NCBI RefSeq assembly: GCF_003264365.1
Contig: NZ_PYAK01000017.1
Span: 1-64,000 of the forward strand
DNA length: 64,000 nt
Direction: 5' to 3'
DNA from: Micromonospora noduli
GTDB taxonomy: Bacteria; Actinomycetota; Actinomycetes; Mycobacteriales; Micromonosporaceae
Position numbers and translations under genes: made by a program. Of the stretch, positions 26,938-35,989 are shown in pieces; positions within the stretch are counted from its first letter, which is position 1, and every line of letters starts with the position of its first letter. The notes beneath the pieces are model-generated. The model was not told the origin of the DNA. It saw only the letters and a program-made list of their open reading frames with translations, and did not search any database.

Positions 26938-29471
26938 GCGGCGGCGAACTGGTCGTCATCGGCAACGGCATGGTCGGGCAGCGTTTCGTGGACGCGCTGC
27001 ACGCCCGTGACCCAGAGGGCACCTGGCGGGTGACAGTGCTGGCCGAGGAGGGGCGCCCGGCGTACGACCGGGTGCGACTCTCGGCGTACTTCGACGGGGT
27101 CAGTGAGAGCGAACTCAACCTGCACACCCCGCTCGACGGGGTGCGGCTGCGACTCGGCGAGCCGGCAACCGCCGTCGACCGGGACCGACAGGTGGTGACC
27201 ACCGCAGTCGGCGAATACCGCTACGACGCGCTGGTGCTCGCCACCGGGTCGTACGCGTTCGTGCCGCCGGTGGCCGGCACGGAGCTGCCCGGGGTCTTCG
27301 TCTACCGGACCCTGGACGACCTGGCGGCGATCCGGGCGTACGCGCGAGGCCGGCGAGTCGGCGCGGTGATCGGTGGCGGGCTGCTCGGGCTTGAGGCCGC
27401 CAACGCCCTGCGACTGCTCGGCCTGAGCACCGACGTGGTGGAGTTCGCGCCCCGGCTGATGCCGGTGCAGGTGGACCAGGCCGGCGGCGCGATGCTCCGC
27501 CGCTACGTCGACGAGTTGGGCGTACGGACCCATCTGGGGGTGGCGACCACCGCGATCCTTCAGGGCCCGGACGGCGGCGTCGCGGCCCTGGAACTGTCCG
27601 ACGGCACCGCCCTCGACGCCGAGCTGGTCGTGGTGGCCGCCGGCATCCGGCCCCGGGACCAGTTGGCCCGGGACGCCGGTCTGCCGCTGGGCCCGCGCGG
27701 CGGGGTGCTTGTCGACGCGACCTGTCGTACGGCCGACGAGCGGATCTGGGCTGTCGGAGAGTGCGCGGCGGTCGACGGCACCTGCCACGGGCTGGTCGCG
27801 CCGGGGTACGCGACGGCCGAGGTGGTGGCCGATCGACTGGTCGGCGGCGCGGCGACCTTCCCGGGCGCGGACACCGCCACCAAACTCAAGCTGCTCGGCG
27901 TCGACGTGGCGTCGTTCGGCGACGCCCACGGCACCACCGAGGGCTGCCTGGACGTCACGTTCACCGACCCGGCCACCCGGGTCTACGCGAAGCTGGTCCT
28001 CTCCGACGACGCGCACACCCTGCTCGGCGGGGTGCTGGTGGGTGACGCCAGCGCGTACCCGACGCTGCGGGCCAGTGTGGGCGGCCCGCTGCCGGCCGCG
28101 CCGCTGGCGTTGCTCGCCCCGGACGGCGGCGGCGCGGACGCCGGGGCGCTGCCCGCCGCCGCGCAGGTCTGCTCCTGCAACGCGGTGACCCGGGGCGACG
28201 TGGACGCCGCCATCGCCGATGGTTGCGCGGACGTGCCGGCGTTGAAGGCGTGCACCCGGGCCGGCACCAGCTGCGGCTCCTGCGTGCCGATGCTGAAGCA
28301 GCTCCTGGACGCGGCCGGGGTGGCACAGTCCAGCGCGCTCTGCGAGCACTTCGACGTCAGCCGGCGGGAGCTGTTCGAGATCGTTCGCGTCCGCGGCATC
28401 CGCACCTTCTCCCGGCTGGTCGCCGAGCACGGTCGGGGCCGCGGCTGCGACATCTGCAAGCCGGTGGTGGCGTCCATCCTCGCGTCGCTGGGCGGCGGGC
28501 ACGTGCTCGACGGCGAGCAGGCGTCGTTGCAGGACACCAACGACCACTTCCTGGCCAACCTGCAACGCGACGGCAGCTACTCGGTGGTGCCCCGGATCCC
28601 GGGCGGCGAGATCACCCCGGAGAAGCTGATCGTGATCGGCGAGGTCGCCCGGGACTTCCAGCTCTACACGAAGATCACCGGTGGGCAGCGGATCGACCTG
28701 TTCGGGGCGCGGGTGGAGCAGCTGCCGCAGATCTGGCGGCGGCTGGTCGACGCCGGCTTCGAGTCCGGGCACGCGTACGGCAAGGCGCTGCGCACCGTGA
28801 AGTCGTGCGTGGGCGAGACCTGGTGCCGGTACGGGGTGCAGGACTCGGTGGGGCTGGCCGTCGCGCTGGAGCTGCGCTACCGCGGGCTGCGTGCGCCGCA
28901 CAAGCTGAAGTCGGCGGTCTCCGGTTGCGCCCGGGAGTGCGCGGAGGCGCGCAGCAAGGACTTCGGCATCATCGCCACCGAGACCGGTTGGAATCTCTAC
29001 GTCGGCGGCAACGGTGGTTTCCGGCCCCGGCACGCCGACCTGTTCGCCACTGATTTGTCGACAGAAGCACTGATTCGACTAATCGATAGATTTCTTATCT
29101 ATTACATCCGCACCGCCGACCGGCTGCAACGCACCGCCGGCTGGATCGAGGCGATGGACGGCGGCCTGGACCACCTGCGCTCGGTGATCGTGGACGACTC
29201 ACTCGGGCTCTGCGAGGACCTCGACGCGGCGATGGCCCGGCACGTGTCGTCGTACTCCGACGAGTGGCGCGACGTCCTGGACGACCCGGATCGGCTGCGC
29301 CGCTACACCTCCTTCGTCAACGCCCCCGACGTACCGGACCCGTCGATCACCTTCACCCGGGAACGCGGCCAGCCGGTGCCCGTACGCGACCAGTCCCCGA
29401 CCGGATCCGAGCCGACCAACAATCAACGTCGGCAACCGGTCACCCTCGGCCTACCGGAGGTACGGCGATGA
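26934..29471 (+). CDS. nirB: Assimilatory nitrite reductase [NAD(P)H], large subunit
   Basis: Reduces nitrite to ammonium with NAD(P)H. The protein has 845 residues from ATG 26934. Domain order: FAD/NAD(P) (VVIGNGMVGQRF; AVIGGGLLGLEAANAL), a BFD [2Fe-2S] domain (VCSCN, GTSCGSC, about 412-450), a second BFD-like segment with GCDICKP, a ferredoxin-like nitrite reductase half-domain, then the siroheme-[4Fe-4S] domain with Cys625, Cys631, Cys665 and Cys669 (KSCVGETWC, SGCAREC). Codons for residues about 707-725 are strikingly AT-rich and use rare AGA, CTA and CTT. It is coupled by ATGA to its neighbours on both sides. Confidence 0.96.
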   Translation: MSGGELVVIGNGMVGQRFVDALHARDPEGTWRVTVLAEEGRPAYDRVRLSAYFDGVSESELNLHTPLDGVRLRLGEPATAVDRDRQVVTTAVGEYRYDALVLATGSYAFVPPVAGTELPGVFVYRTLDDLAAIRAYARGRRVGAVIGGGLLGLEAANALRLLGLSTDVVEFAPRLMPVQVDQAGGAMLRRYVDELGVRTHLGVATTAILQGPDGGVAALELSDGTALDAELVVVAAGIRPRDQLARDAGLPLGPRGGVLVDATCRTADERIWAVGECAAVDGTCHGLVAPGYATAEVVADRLVGGAATFPGADTATKLKLLGVDVASFGDAHGTTEGCLDVTFTDPATRVYAKLVLSDDAHTLLGGVLVGDASAYPTLRASVGGPLPAAPLALLAPDGGGADAGALPAAAQVCSCNAVTRGDVDAAIADGCADVPALKACTRAGTSCGSCVPMLKQLLDAAGVAQSSALCEHFDVSRRELFEIVRVRGIRTFSRLVAEHGRGRGCDICKPVVASILASLGGGHVLDGEQASLQDTNDHFLANLQRDGSYSVVPRIPGGEITPEKLIVIGEVARDFQLYTKITGGQRIDLFGARVEQLPQIWRRLVDAGFESGHAYGKALRTVKSCVGETWCRYGVQDSVGLAVALELRYRGLRAPHKLKSAVSGCARECAEARSKDFGIIATETGWNLYVGGNGGFRPRHADLFATDLSTEALIRLIDRFLIYYIRTADRLQRTAGWIEAMDGGLDHLRSVIVDDSLGLCEDLDAAMARHVSSYSDEWRDVLDDPDRLRRYTSFVNAPDVPDPSITFTRERGQPVPVRDQSPTGSEPTNNQRRQPVTLGLPEVRR
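29049..29106. other. AT-rich island inside nirB with a small inverted repeat
   Basis: About 58 bp are more than half A/T, within a gene of about 70% GC. Rare codons cluster here (ATT, CTA, AGA, TTT, CTT, TAT). ATAGAT-TTCTT-ATCTAT at 29086-29102 is a 6-bp-arm inverted repeat. The encoded peptide still fits the NirB family, so this is a composition anomaly and not a frame break. Confidence 0.6.
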
Positions 29472-29815
29472 CCCAGACCCTCACGCTGACCTGGACCACC
29501 GTCTGCCTGCTCGACCGGTTGGAACCGGACCGGGGCGTCGCCGCCCTGGTCGACGGGGTGCAGATCGCCCTCTTCCGGACCGCCGACGAGCTGTTCGCGA
29601 TCGACAACCGCGATCCGGTCTCCGGGGCGTACGTGCTGTCCCGGGGCATCGTCGGCAGCCGTGGCGGAGTGCCGACGGTCGCCTCACCGCTGCACAAGCA
29701 GGTGTACGACCTGCGCAGCGGGCACTGTCTCGACCTGCCCGGGGTGGCCGTGGCCCGACACGACGCACGTTGCCGCAACGGGCTGGTCGAGGTGCGGCTG
29801 CGACAGGAGGGTTGA
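29468..29815 (+). CDS. nirD: Nitrite reductase small subunit
   Basis: A 115-residue Rieske-fold protein without the Cys/His cluster ligands, as in NirD. Recognisable parts are VCLLDRLEPDRGVAALVDG, IALFRTADELFAIDNRDP, VLSRGIVG and SPLHKQVYDLRSG. ATG 29468 overlaps the nirB stop (ATGA), and its own stop shares one base with the next start (TGATG). It pairs with NirB in the cytoplasmic NADH nitrite reductase. Confidence 0.94.
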   Translation: MTQTLTLTWTTVCLLDRLEPDRGVAALVDGVQIALFRTADELFAIDNRDPVSGAYVLSRGIVGSRGGVPTVASPLHKQVYDLRSGHCLDLPGVAVARHDARCRNGLVEVRLRQEG

Positions 29816-30903
29816 TGCGGGAAGAACTGGCGGGCTTCACCATCGGGGTGACCGCCGACCGGCGGCGCGACGAGTTGGCCGCGCTGCTCGAACGACGGGG
29901 CGCCCGGGTGGTGCTCGCTCCGGCGCTGCGGATCGTGCCGCTGTCCGACGACACCGAGCTGCGCGAGGCGACCCGCGCCTGCCTCGACCAGCCGCCGGAC
30001 ATCCTGATGGCCAACACCGGCATCGGCATGCGCGGCTGGTTGGAGGCGGCCGAGGGCTGGGGGCTGGCCGAGCCGCTGCGCTCCGTGCTGGCCAGCTCGT
30101 ACGTGGTGGCGCGCGGCCCGAAGGCACGCGGCGCGATCCGGGCTGCCGGGCTGCACGACCAGTGGTCGCCCGCCTCGGAAAGCTGCGACGAGGTGGTGGA
30201 CCACCTGCGCCGGCGCGGCGTGGCCGGGCAGGTCATCGCCATGCAGCTGCACGGCGAGCGGCAGCCGGAGTGCACGCTCGCGCTGGAGGCGGCGGGCGCC
30301 ACTGTCATCGAGGTGCCGGTCTACCGCTGGGCGCCGCCGACCGATCCGGCACCGCTGCACCGGCTGATCGACCTGATCGCCGGTCGGCTGGTGGACGCGG
30401 TGACGTTCACCTCGGCGCCGGCGGTCGAAGCGTTGCTGCGGGCCGCCGGTGACCGCACCGACGCGGTGCTGTCCGCGTTGCGCAGCGACGTCCTGGCCAG
30501 CTGCGTCGGGGCGGTGACCGCCGAGCCGCTGCTGCGGCGCGGGGTGCCGGTGAGCGCGCCCGGTCGGGCCCGGTTGGGCGCGCTGGTGCGGACCATCGTC
30601 GACGAGCTGCCTCGCCGGACCGTGACGTTCAAGGCCGGCGGGCATCTGCTCACGTTGCGCGGGCACGCCGCGGTGATCGACGGCGAGCTACGGCCACTCG
30701 CGCCCGCGCCGATGGCGGTGCTGCGGGCGCTGGCCCAGTCCCCGGGTCGGGTGTTGTCCCGCACGGCGTTGCTGCGGACGCTGCCCCGGGGCGCGGACGA
30801 GCACGCCGTGGAGATGGCCGTCGCCCGGCTACGGGCCGGCTTGCGCGCACCCCGCGTGGTGCAGACAGTGGTGAAGCGCGGCTACCGGCTCCGGGTCGAC
30901 TGA
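29815..30903 (+). CDS. nnaR: HemD-like uroporphyrinogen-III synthase domain fused to an OmpR-type winged helix (NnaR-like regulator)
   Basis: The protein has 362 residues from ATG 29815 with AGGAGG close upstream. Residues about 1-265 are a HemD/uroporphyrinogen-III synthase fold (FTIGVTADRRRDELAALLERRG, MANTGIGMRGWLEAA, DAVTFTSAPAVEALL). Residues about 270-362 are a winged-helix DNA-binding domain (LAPAPMAVLRALAQSPGRVL, VEMAVARLRAGL, VVKRGYRLRVD). This fusion matches NnaR, which acts with GlnR on nitrate and nitrite assimilation genes in Streptomyces and mycobacteria. Being the last gene of the nas-nir operon supports that role. Whether it also makes uroporphyrinogen III for siroheme is open. 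Confidence 0.82.
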   Translation: MREELAGFTIGVTADRRRDELAALLERRGARVVLAPALRIVPLSDDTELREATRACLDQPPDILMANTGIGMRGWLEAAEGWGLAEPLRSVLASSYVVARGPKARGAIRAAGLHDQWSPASESCDEVVDHLRRRGVAGQVIAMQLHGERQPECTLALEAAGATVIEVPVYRWAPPTDPAPLHRLIDLIAGRLVDAVTFTSAPAVEALLRAAGDRTDAVLSALRSDVLASCVGAVTAEPLLRRGVPVSAPGRARLGALVRTIVDELPRRTVTFKAGGHLLTLRGHAAVIDGELRPLAPAPMAVLRALAQSPGRVLSRTALLRTLPRGADEHAVEMAVARLRAGLRAPRVVQTVVKRGYRLRVD

Positions 30904-30904
30904 A

Positions 30905-30942
30905 CGCGTCACGGCCGGCCGTCGCGAGCCGGCCGTGACGCG
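30905..30942. terminator. Bidirectional terminator between nnaR and the conservon
   Basis: CGCGTCACGGCCGGC (30905-30919) pairs perfectly with 30928-30942 around an 8-nt loop. It begins just after the nnaR stop and ends six bases before the convergent GTPase stop, so it can serve both strands. Confidence 0.75.
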
Positions 30943-30947
30943 GCGGT

Positions 30948-31571
30948 TCAGCCGACCGGCGTCGGGAAGCCCCGCCCGTGCTCGGACTGGAGCCGGAGCA
31001 TGGCGTGCTCGACCACAGTCACCAGCACCTGCTTGACCGAGTCCCGCTGCCGGGCGTCGGTCATCACCAGCGGCACCTGCGGCGAGATGGCCAGCGCCTC
31101 GCGGACCTCCTCGGCCTCGTACTGCGGTGCGCCGTCGAACTTGTTCAGCGCCACCACGTACGGCAGGTTGCGGTTCTCGAAGTAGTCCAGTGGGGCGAAG
31201 GCGTCGGTGATCCGGCGGGTGTCCACCAGCACGGCGGCACCCACCGCCCCCCGGATGATCTCGTCCCACATGAACCAGAACCGGGTCTGACCCGGTGTAC
31301 CGAAGAGGTACAGGATCAGGTCCTGGGCCATGGTGATCCGGCCGAAGTCCATGGCGACCGTGGTGGTCTCCTTGCCCGGCACCTTGGACGGATCGTCGAT
31401 GCCGACACCCGCCGCGGTCATCAACGCCTCGGTGGTCAGCGGTGTGATCTCGGAGATCGCCCCGACCAGTGTCGTCTTACCGACGCCGAAGCCGCCCGCG
31501 ACGACGATCTTCGCGGATACGATTCCCCGGCCCGGCCGCCCCCCTGCGGGGTCATAGCCTGCGAAGTCCAC
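30948..31571 (-). CDS. Conservon GTP-binding protein (CvnD-like)
   Basis: The protein has 207 residues from GTG 31571. P-loop GGFGVGKTT, switch region ETTTVAMDFGRI, GTPGQTRFWFMWDEI and ALNKFDG (NKxD) give a small Ras-like GTPase of the MglA/CvnD class. The first bases overlap the DUF742 gene by 20 bp. In Streptomyces conservons the GTPase forms a membrane-associated complex with the sensor, roadblock and DUF742 proteins; the same is inferred here. Confidence 0.92.
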   Translation of the reverse strand: MDFAGYDPAGGRPGRGIVSAKIVVAGGFGVGKTTLVGAISEITPLTTEALMTAAGVGIDDPSKVPGKETTTVAMDFGRITMAQDLILYLFGTPGQTRFWFMWDEIIRGAVGAAVLVDTRRITDAFAPLDYFENRNLPYVVALNKFDGAPQYEAEEVREALAISPQVPLVMTDARQRDSVKQVLVTVVEHAMLRLQSEHGRGFPTPVG

Positions 31572-31917
31572 TTAGCACCCTTCCAAGCAGTTCCATCCGC
31601 TCCTCGAACCCCTCGGCGGGAGCAGCAGTGTGTAACGTCAGCAGGCTCTCGGCCACCATGTCGGCGACCAACACCCGGGCGACGCCCAGCGGCATCCGGG
31701 TATACGCGGCGATCTCCGCCAGCGACTGTGCTCGGCCCTCACAGACCGTGGCGATGCGGTGCTTGTCGTGCCCGGCGAACCGGGACTCGGCGACCTGGGT
31801 GGGAGAGGCGGTGAGGACTGCCTCGAGGGCGATGTCCTGCCGGGGCTCGGTACGACCACGGGTGACCGCGTACGGACGCACCAGCGCGCCACGCGGGTCA
31901 GCGCGTCGTTGGTCCAT
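31552..31917 (-). CDS. Conservon DUF742 protein (CvnC-like)
   Basis: The protein has 121 residues. VRPYAVTRGRTEP at the N-terminus and the C-terminal helical part (IAAYTRMPLGVARVLVADMV, a winged-helix-like segment, ending LSGLRRL) are characteristic of DUF742. It lies 89 bp after the roadblock gene and overlaps the GTPase by 20 bp. Confidence 0.92.
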   Translation of the reverse strand: MDQRRADPRGALVRPYAVTRGRTEPRQDIALEAVLTASPTQVAESRFAGHDKHRIATVCEGRAQSLAEIAAYTRMPLGVARVLVADMVAESLLTLHTAAPAEGFEERMELLGRVLSGLRRL

Positions 31918-32006
31918 TCCCGATCACCTCCTCGTCCCCTGCGGAGCCGGACTGTGCCGCCTCTCGTCCCTGGTCCGGCGCTCGGAATGAGCGCCGCCTT
32001 CCGGTG

Positions 32007-32414
32007 CTAAGAACGCACCGCGTCGCGCGGCAGCGGCACCAGCGCGGCGCCCACCCGCTCGACCAGCAGTGCCATCTCGTAGCCCACCTGGCCCACGTCG
32101 CAGCTCCGCGCGGCCAGCACGGCCATCGAGGAGCCGTCGCTGATCGACATCAGGAAGAGATACCCGCTGTCCATCTCGATGACTGTCTGCAACACCCCGC
32201 CCGCGCTGAACATGCGGGCCGCGCCCTCGGTCAGGCTCACCACCCCGGAGGTGATCGCGGCGAGCTGGTCCGCCCGGTCCCCCGGCAGATCCCGGGAGGA
32301 CGCGAGCAGCAGCCCGTCAGCGGACACCGCCACCACGTGGGCGATGCCCGCCACGCTGTCGGCGAAGTTGGTGAGCAGCCAACCCATGTCCTGCATGGCA
32401 GCTGGCCTGTTCAT
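32007..32414 (-). CDS. Roadblock/LC7 domain protein (CvnB-like)
   Basis: The protein has 135 residues. WLLTNFADSVAGIAHVVAVS then DGLLLASSRDLP and LFLMSISDGSSMAVLA are the roadblock/LC7 core that typically regulates MglA-type GTPases. Its ATG overlaps the sensor kinase stop (ATGA), so the two are translated together. Confidence 0.93.
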   Translation of the reverse strand: MNRPAAMQDMGWLLTNFADSVAGIAHVVAVSADGLLLASSRDLPGDRADQLAAITSGVVSLTEGAARMFSAGGVLQTVIEMDSGYLFLMSISDGSSMAVLAARSCDVGQVGYEMALLVERVGAALVPLPRDAVRS

Positions 32415-35400
32415 CGGCTCTCCTTGGTCGAGGTGCTGTTCAGGTCCGTTCCGGCCGTCCGACCGCGCTGCACACCGCGGTGGTAGGCCGACAGCAGACC
32501 ACGTACTTCATCCGGTGTCCGCCGGCTGCGGTCCCGGCCGCTCTTCGGTTCGATGCCACCCGGCACGAGCTGTTGCTGCGGCACCCGCTTGGGCAACCCG
32601 GAGCGGGTGGTCCCGGCGGGAGCCGGCTCGGCAGCCCGGCTGGCCCGGGACCAGCCCTCGTCCGCCGCCGTACGCCAGGCCCCCGGGTCGGGGGCGGGTG
32701 CGGCCGGAGCCGGCCGGGCGGCCGGAGGCGGGGCGTACGTCGGCGGCGCCGACGGCCGTGCCCCGAACCCGTCCATGGTGGCGCCGAGGCCGTCGGCGCC
32801 CGGGGTGGCCGTCCCGTCGGTGCCGGAGCTGCCCGGGGTACGGGTCGGCAGTTTCGGGCGGGCCGGCGACGCGGCCGCCGCCGACCCGGTGCTCGGCTGG
32901 CCGCCGTTGCCGGTGCGCAGGCCGGTGTCGGCCGCAGCGGTCGTGGCGGGCGCGGGCGGCTCGTCGAAGTTGGGCCGGGTGAAGATCGCGGTGGCGTCGT
33001 CGCCGTGCGACCGGAACCAGACCGCCTCCATCTCCCGGAAGATCGGAGCCTCGGCCGGGAAGTCGGGCCGGGTGCTGACCGGTGCGGCGGGCACCGACGG
33101 AGCGGCCGGCGGTGCCACCGCGCCCGGCCCGGCGACCGGCCCGACCGGGAGGCCCTGGGCTGCACGCCCATCCGCGGTGTCCGGGGCGTCCGGGGTGGAG
33201 CCACGCCGAGGCAGCGGGTCGACGGTCGGGTAGGCCACTGTCGGGCTGCCCAGCGAAGCGCCCGCGCCGTTGCTGTAGGCCGGTCGGGCCGGCGGGAGCG
33301 GGGCGGCGGGCGCGGGGGCGGCGGGTGCCGGTGGCATGGCCGAGCGCGGACCGGTGTAGCCACCCGCCTGTACGGCCGGGGTGGTGTCCCGCGAGTCCAG
33401 CGGCGAATGCCACTGGGCGGGTGCCGGCGGGCTGGTCCGCCACTGGTCAGGCAACGTCGCCGCCGTCGTCGCGGCACCGGCGAACTGCTCGGCGTGGCCG
33501 GCCGGGGTGAGTGGCGCCTGCTCCACTGCCATCGGCTGACGCGGCCGGGTGAGCACCTGCTCGCGGCCCCGGTTGCTGGGCAGCACCACGGTGGCGGCGG
33601 GCAACGTCACCTGGGCGACGGTGCCGCCCTCGACGTTGCGGCGCAACTCCACCCGGATGCCGTAGCGGGAGGCGAGCCGGCTCACAACGGCCAGACCCAT
33701 CAGTCGGAACGCGGCGACGTCCACACTCGGCGGGGCGGCCAGACGCCGGTTGAGCGAGTCGAGCTGGTCGTCGGTGAGGCCGAGCCCGCGGTCCTCGATC
33801 TGGATCAGCACGTAGTCGCGGATCCGGCGACCGTCGGCGACCACGGTGGTGTTCGGCGGCGAGAATCGGGTGGCGTTGTCGAGCAGCTCGGCGACGAGAC
33901 GTACCACGTCGTTGACAGCGTGCGCGGCCACCGAGATGTCGGTGTCGACCGTGCCGAACTCGATGCGGTTGTAGAGCTCCACCTCGGACTGGGCGGCGCG
34001 CAGCACGTCCACCACCAGCGCGTTGTCGTGACGCGGTGCGGCGGAGTCGGCGCCGGCCAGGACGAGCAGGTTCTCGTCGTTGCGGCGCATTCGGGTGGCC
34101 AGGTGGTCCAGTTCGAAGAGCTGCGCGAGCCGCTTCGGGTCCTCCTCGCCACGCTCGATCGCGTCCAGCTCGCCGATCATCCGGTCGACCAGTGTCTGAC
34201 TACGGCGCGCCAGGTTGAGGAACATGGCCGAGACGCTCGTGCGCAGTGCCGCCTGCTCGGCGGCGACCCGCACCGCCTCCCGGTGTACGACGTTGAAGGC
34301 CAGCGCCACCTGACCGACCTCGTCGCGGGTGTTGAGCTGGATGGGGTCCCGGACCTGGCGGACGATCTCGTCCACCCCGCCGTCACCAACGCTGCCCATG
34401 TTCTGCAGCCGCTGCACGGCATCGGGCAGGTCGTGGTTGGCCACGGAGAGGGCGCCCTCGCGCAGTCGGCGCAGCGAGTGGTTGAGCGAGCGGGCCAGCA
34501 CCACGGCCAGCGACACGGCGATGATCAGGGTCAGCAGCACCAGGATCGACTCGACCACGGCCTGCCGGATGACGTCCGAGCGGGCCTGGTCGGCCTGCTG
34601 GAACAGTCGGTCCTGCAGTTGGATCTCGGCCCAGCGCATCAGGTCGTTCACGGCGCCGATCGCCGCGGTGGCGTCCTGTGCGGTGACCAGCGGGCGCTGC
34701 CCGACCGAGCGGGTGATGTCGGTGGCCACCCGGTCGGCCAGGCCGACCGCGTCGCCGGAAACGGTGCTGTCGACCAGGGCGCGCTGCACCGGGTCGGCGG
34801 CCAGCGAGAAGGCGACCAGGGCCTCCTGCTGACCGGTCAACGTTGCCACGAAGGAGGAGAACTGCTCCGAGTCGAGCTGGCCGGCCGTCAGCGCGGTGAA
34901 GGCGACGGCCTCTTCCTCCGCGACGGAGGCCTTGGCGCGGGCGAAGGCGGCGACCGCGCGGCGGCTGTCCGCCAGGCTCTCGTCGCCGGGCAGCTGGGCC
35001 AGGCCGTCACCGTACGAGACCAGGTCGGTAAGGATGACCCCGTAGCGGAGCACCGCCTCGGCGACCGCCATCTGCCGGCGGTCCAGCACCTCCTGACGGG
35101 TGCCGTCCAGGGTGGCCAGGTGGTCGTCGATGGCGGCCAGCCGGTCCCGCAGGGCGGTCGGCACGTCGCCGATCCGGCCCCGCTCGGCGCGGTACTCGTC
35201 CACCCGCTGCTGCGTCTGGCGGACCCGCAGGTTGTACGCGTCGGCCGGCTGCTGTGGAGCGGCGAGGTAGGCGGCCGCGGCCATCCGTTCGGCCTGGAGG
35301 TCCTGGGTGAGAGCGCTGACGTCGACGGAGAGGGCCGTCAGTGACCGGGCCCGCGTGGCGTCGAACGCGCCTTCGCCGACGGAGATCAGGCGGACCGTGG

Positions 35401-35545
35401 CCAGCGCGATCACCGCCGCCACCGGGACGACCAGAATCAACGCCAACTTGGACCGGATCCGGGCGTCACGCAGTCTCGGCATCCGTCGGCGCGCAGGCCG
35501 ACCGCTGTCGCCGAGCGCGGGCAGGGTCGTCGGTCCGGTGCTCAC
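32411..35545 (-). CDS. Conservon sensor histidine kinase-like protein with NIT-type extracellular domain (CvnA-like)
   Basis: The protein has 1044 residues from GTG 35545 with GGAGG nine bases upstream. TM1 lies near residues 33-54 (LALILVVPVAAVIALATV). The extracellular region of about 270 residues (LTQDLQAERMAAAAYL at its start) matches the nitrate- and nitrite-sensing NIT family. TM2 is near 325-348, then HAMP and a dimerisation region. The HATPase domain is near 555-645 (LLDNATRFSPPNT, IEDRGLGLTDDQL, LGLAVVSRLASRYGI). A Pro/Ala/Thr-rich cytoplasmic tail of nearly 400 residues has conserved basic ends. It is divergent from the ligand-binding lipoprotein at 35990. Confidence 0.9.
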   Translation of the reverse strand: MSTGPTTLPALGDSGRPARRRMPRLRDARIRSKLALILVVPVAAVIALATVRLISVGEGAFDATRARSLTALSVDVSALTQDLQAERMAAAAYLAAPQQPADAYNLRVRQTQQRVDEYRAERGRIGDVPTALRDRLAAIDDHLATLDGTRQEVLDRRQMAVAEAVLRYGVILTDLVSYGDGLAQLPGDESLADSRRAVAAFARAKASVAEEEAVAFTALTAGQLDSEQFSSFVATLTGQQEALVAFSLAADPVQRALVDSTVSGDAVGLADRVATDITRSVGQRPLVTAQDATAAIGAVNDLMRWAEIQLQDRLFQQADQARSDVIRQAVVESILVLLTLIIAVSLAVVLARSLNHSLRRLREGALSVANHDLPDAVQRLQNMGSVGDGGVDEIVRQVRDPIQLNTRDEVGQVALAFNVVHREAVRVAAEQAALRTSVSAMFLNLARRSQTLVDRMIGELDAIERGEEDPKRLAQLFELDHLATRMRRNDENLLVLAGADSAAPRHDNALVVDVLRAAQSEVELYNRIEFGTVDTDISVAAHAVNDVVRLVAELLDNATRFSPPNTTVVADGRRIRDYVLIQIEDRGLGLTDDQLDSLNRRLAAPPSVDVAAFRLMGLAVVSRLASRYGIRVELRRNVEGGTVAQVTLPAATVVLPSNRGREQVLTRPRQPMAVEQAPLTPAGHAEQFAGAATTAATLPDQWRTSPPAPAQWHSPLDSRDTTPAVQAGGYTGPRSAMPPAPAAPAPAAPLPPARPAYSNGAGASLGSPTVAYPTVDPLPRRGSTPDAPDTADGRAAQGLPVGPVAGPGAVAPPAAPSVPAAPVSTRPDFPAEAPIFREMEAVWFRSHGDDATAIFTRPNFDEPPAPATTAAADTGLRTGNGGQPSTGSAAAASPARPKLPTRTPGSSGTDGTATPGADGLGATMDGFGARPSAPPTYAPPPAARPAPAAPAPDPGAWRTAADEGWSRASRAAEPAPAGTTRSGLPKRVPQQQLVPGGIEPKSGRDRSRRTPDEVRGLLSAYHRGVQRGRTAGTDLNSTSTKESR

Positions 35546-35989
35546 GACATCGCCTCCGTCGTTTCTTCCCCGCCTGAGCCGCCGAGCCATGCCGTAAGCG
35601 GAGGGGACCACGCGCGGCACGGCCGCGATTTCATCAGAGATGATCGTGTTTGGGAAGCCGCAGTGAGGTAGGAAACGGTCGGACGGAGCGCATCCCGTGA
35701 TCCGGGCAACTGATACCTTCATTTCCGCAAGCCCCTGAACAGGGCATGTAACTCCAGAGTGGTCACGCGTGTATGCAAAGTGAGCTTTTGCAAACATTGC
35801 GTTACCCCAGCATGTGGGATGGCCGTCCCGAAAATGCCGCCGGGGTCCGCGCTTGACCACAGCGCCGGCCATTGGCAAGGTTTTGCAGGCTTCGCGCACA
35901 CCGTACGGCAGAGGAGATCCCGTCCTCCACTGAGGACGGATTAGCGGCGGTGACCGGGCAGCGCCCGCGCCCGCACCTGGAGGACTGAG
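35546..35989. promoter_or_regulatory. 444-bp divergent promoter region, conservon / ligand-binding protein
   Basis: No credible gene lies here. The stretch is less GC-rich than its surroundings. It holds an inverted repeat TGCAAA-N7-TTTGCA at 35774-35792 and, on the plus strand, TTGACC (35853-35858) with 17 bases to CAAGGT, a weak -35/-10 candidate for the lipoprotein gene. The conservon promoter could not be placed. Confidence 0.35.

Noticed and set aside
32480-35344. Long plus-strand frame opposite the conservon sensor
   Set aside because: Antisense of a gene with clear kinase motifs; composition is typical of a GC shadow.
35759-35944. Cys-rich 61-residue frame between the conservon and the lipoprotein
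   Set aside because: No ribosome site, no recognisable fold, and the interval is an expected divergent promoter region.
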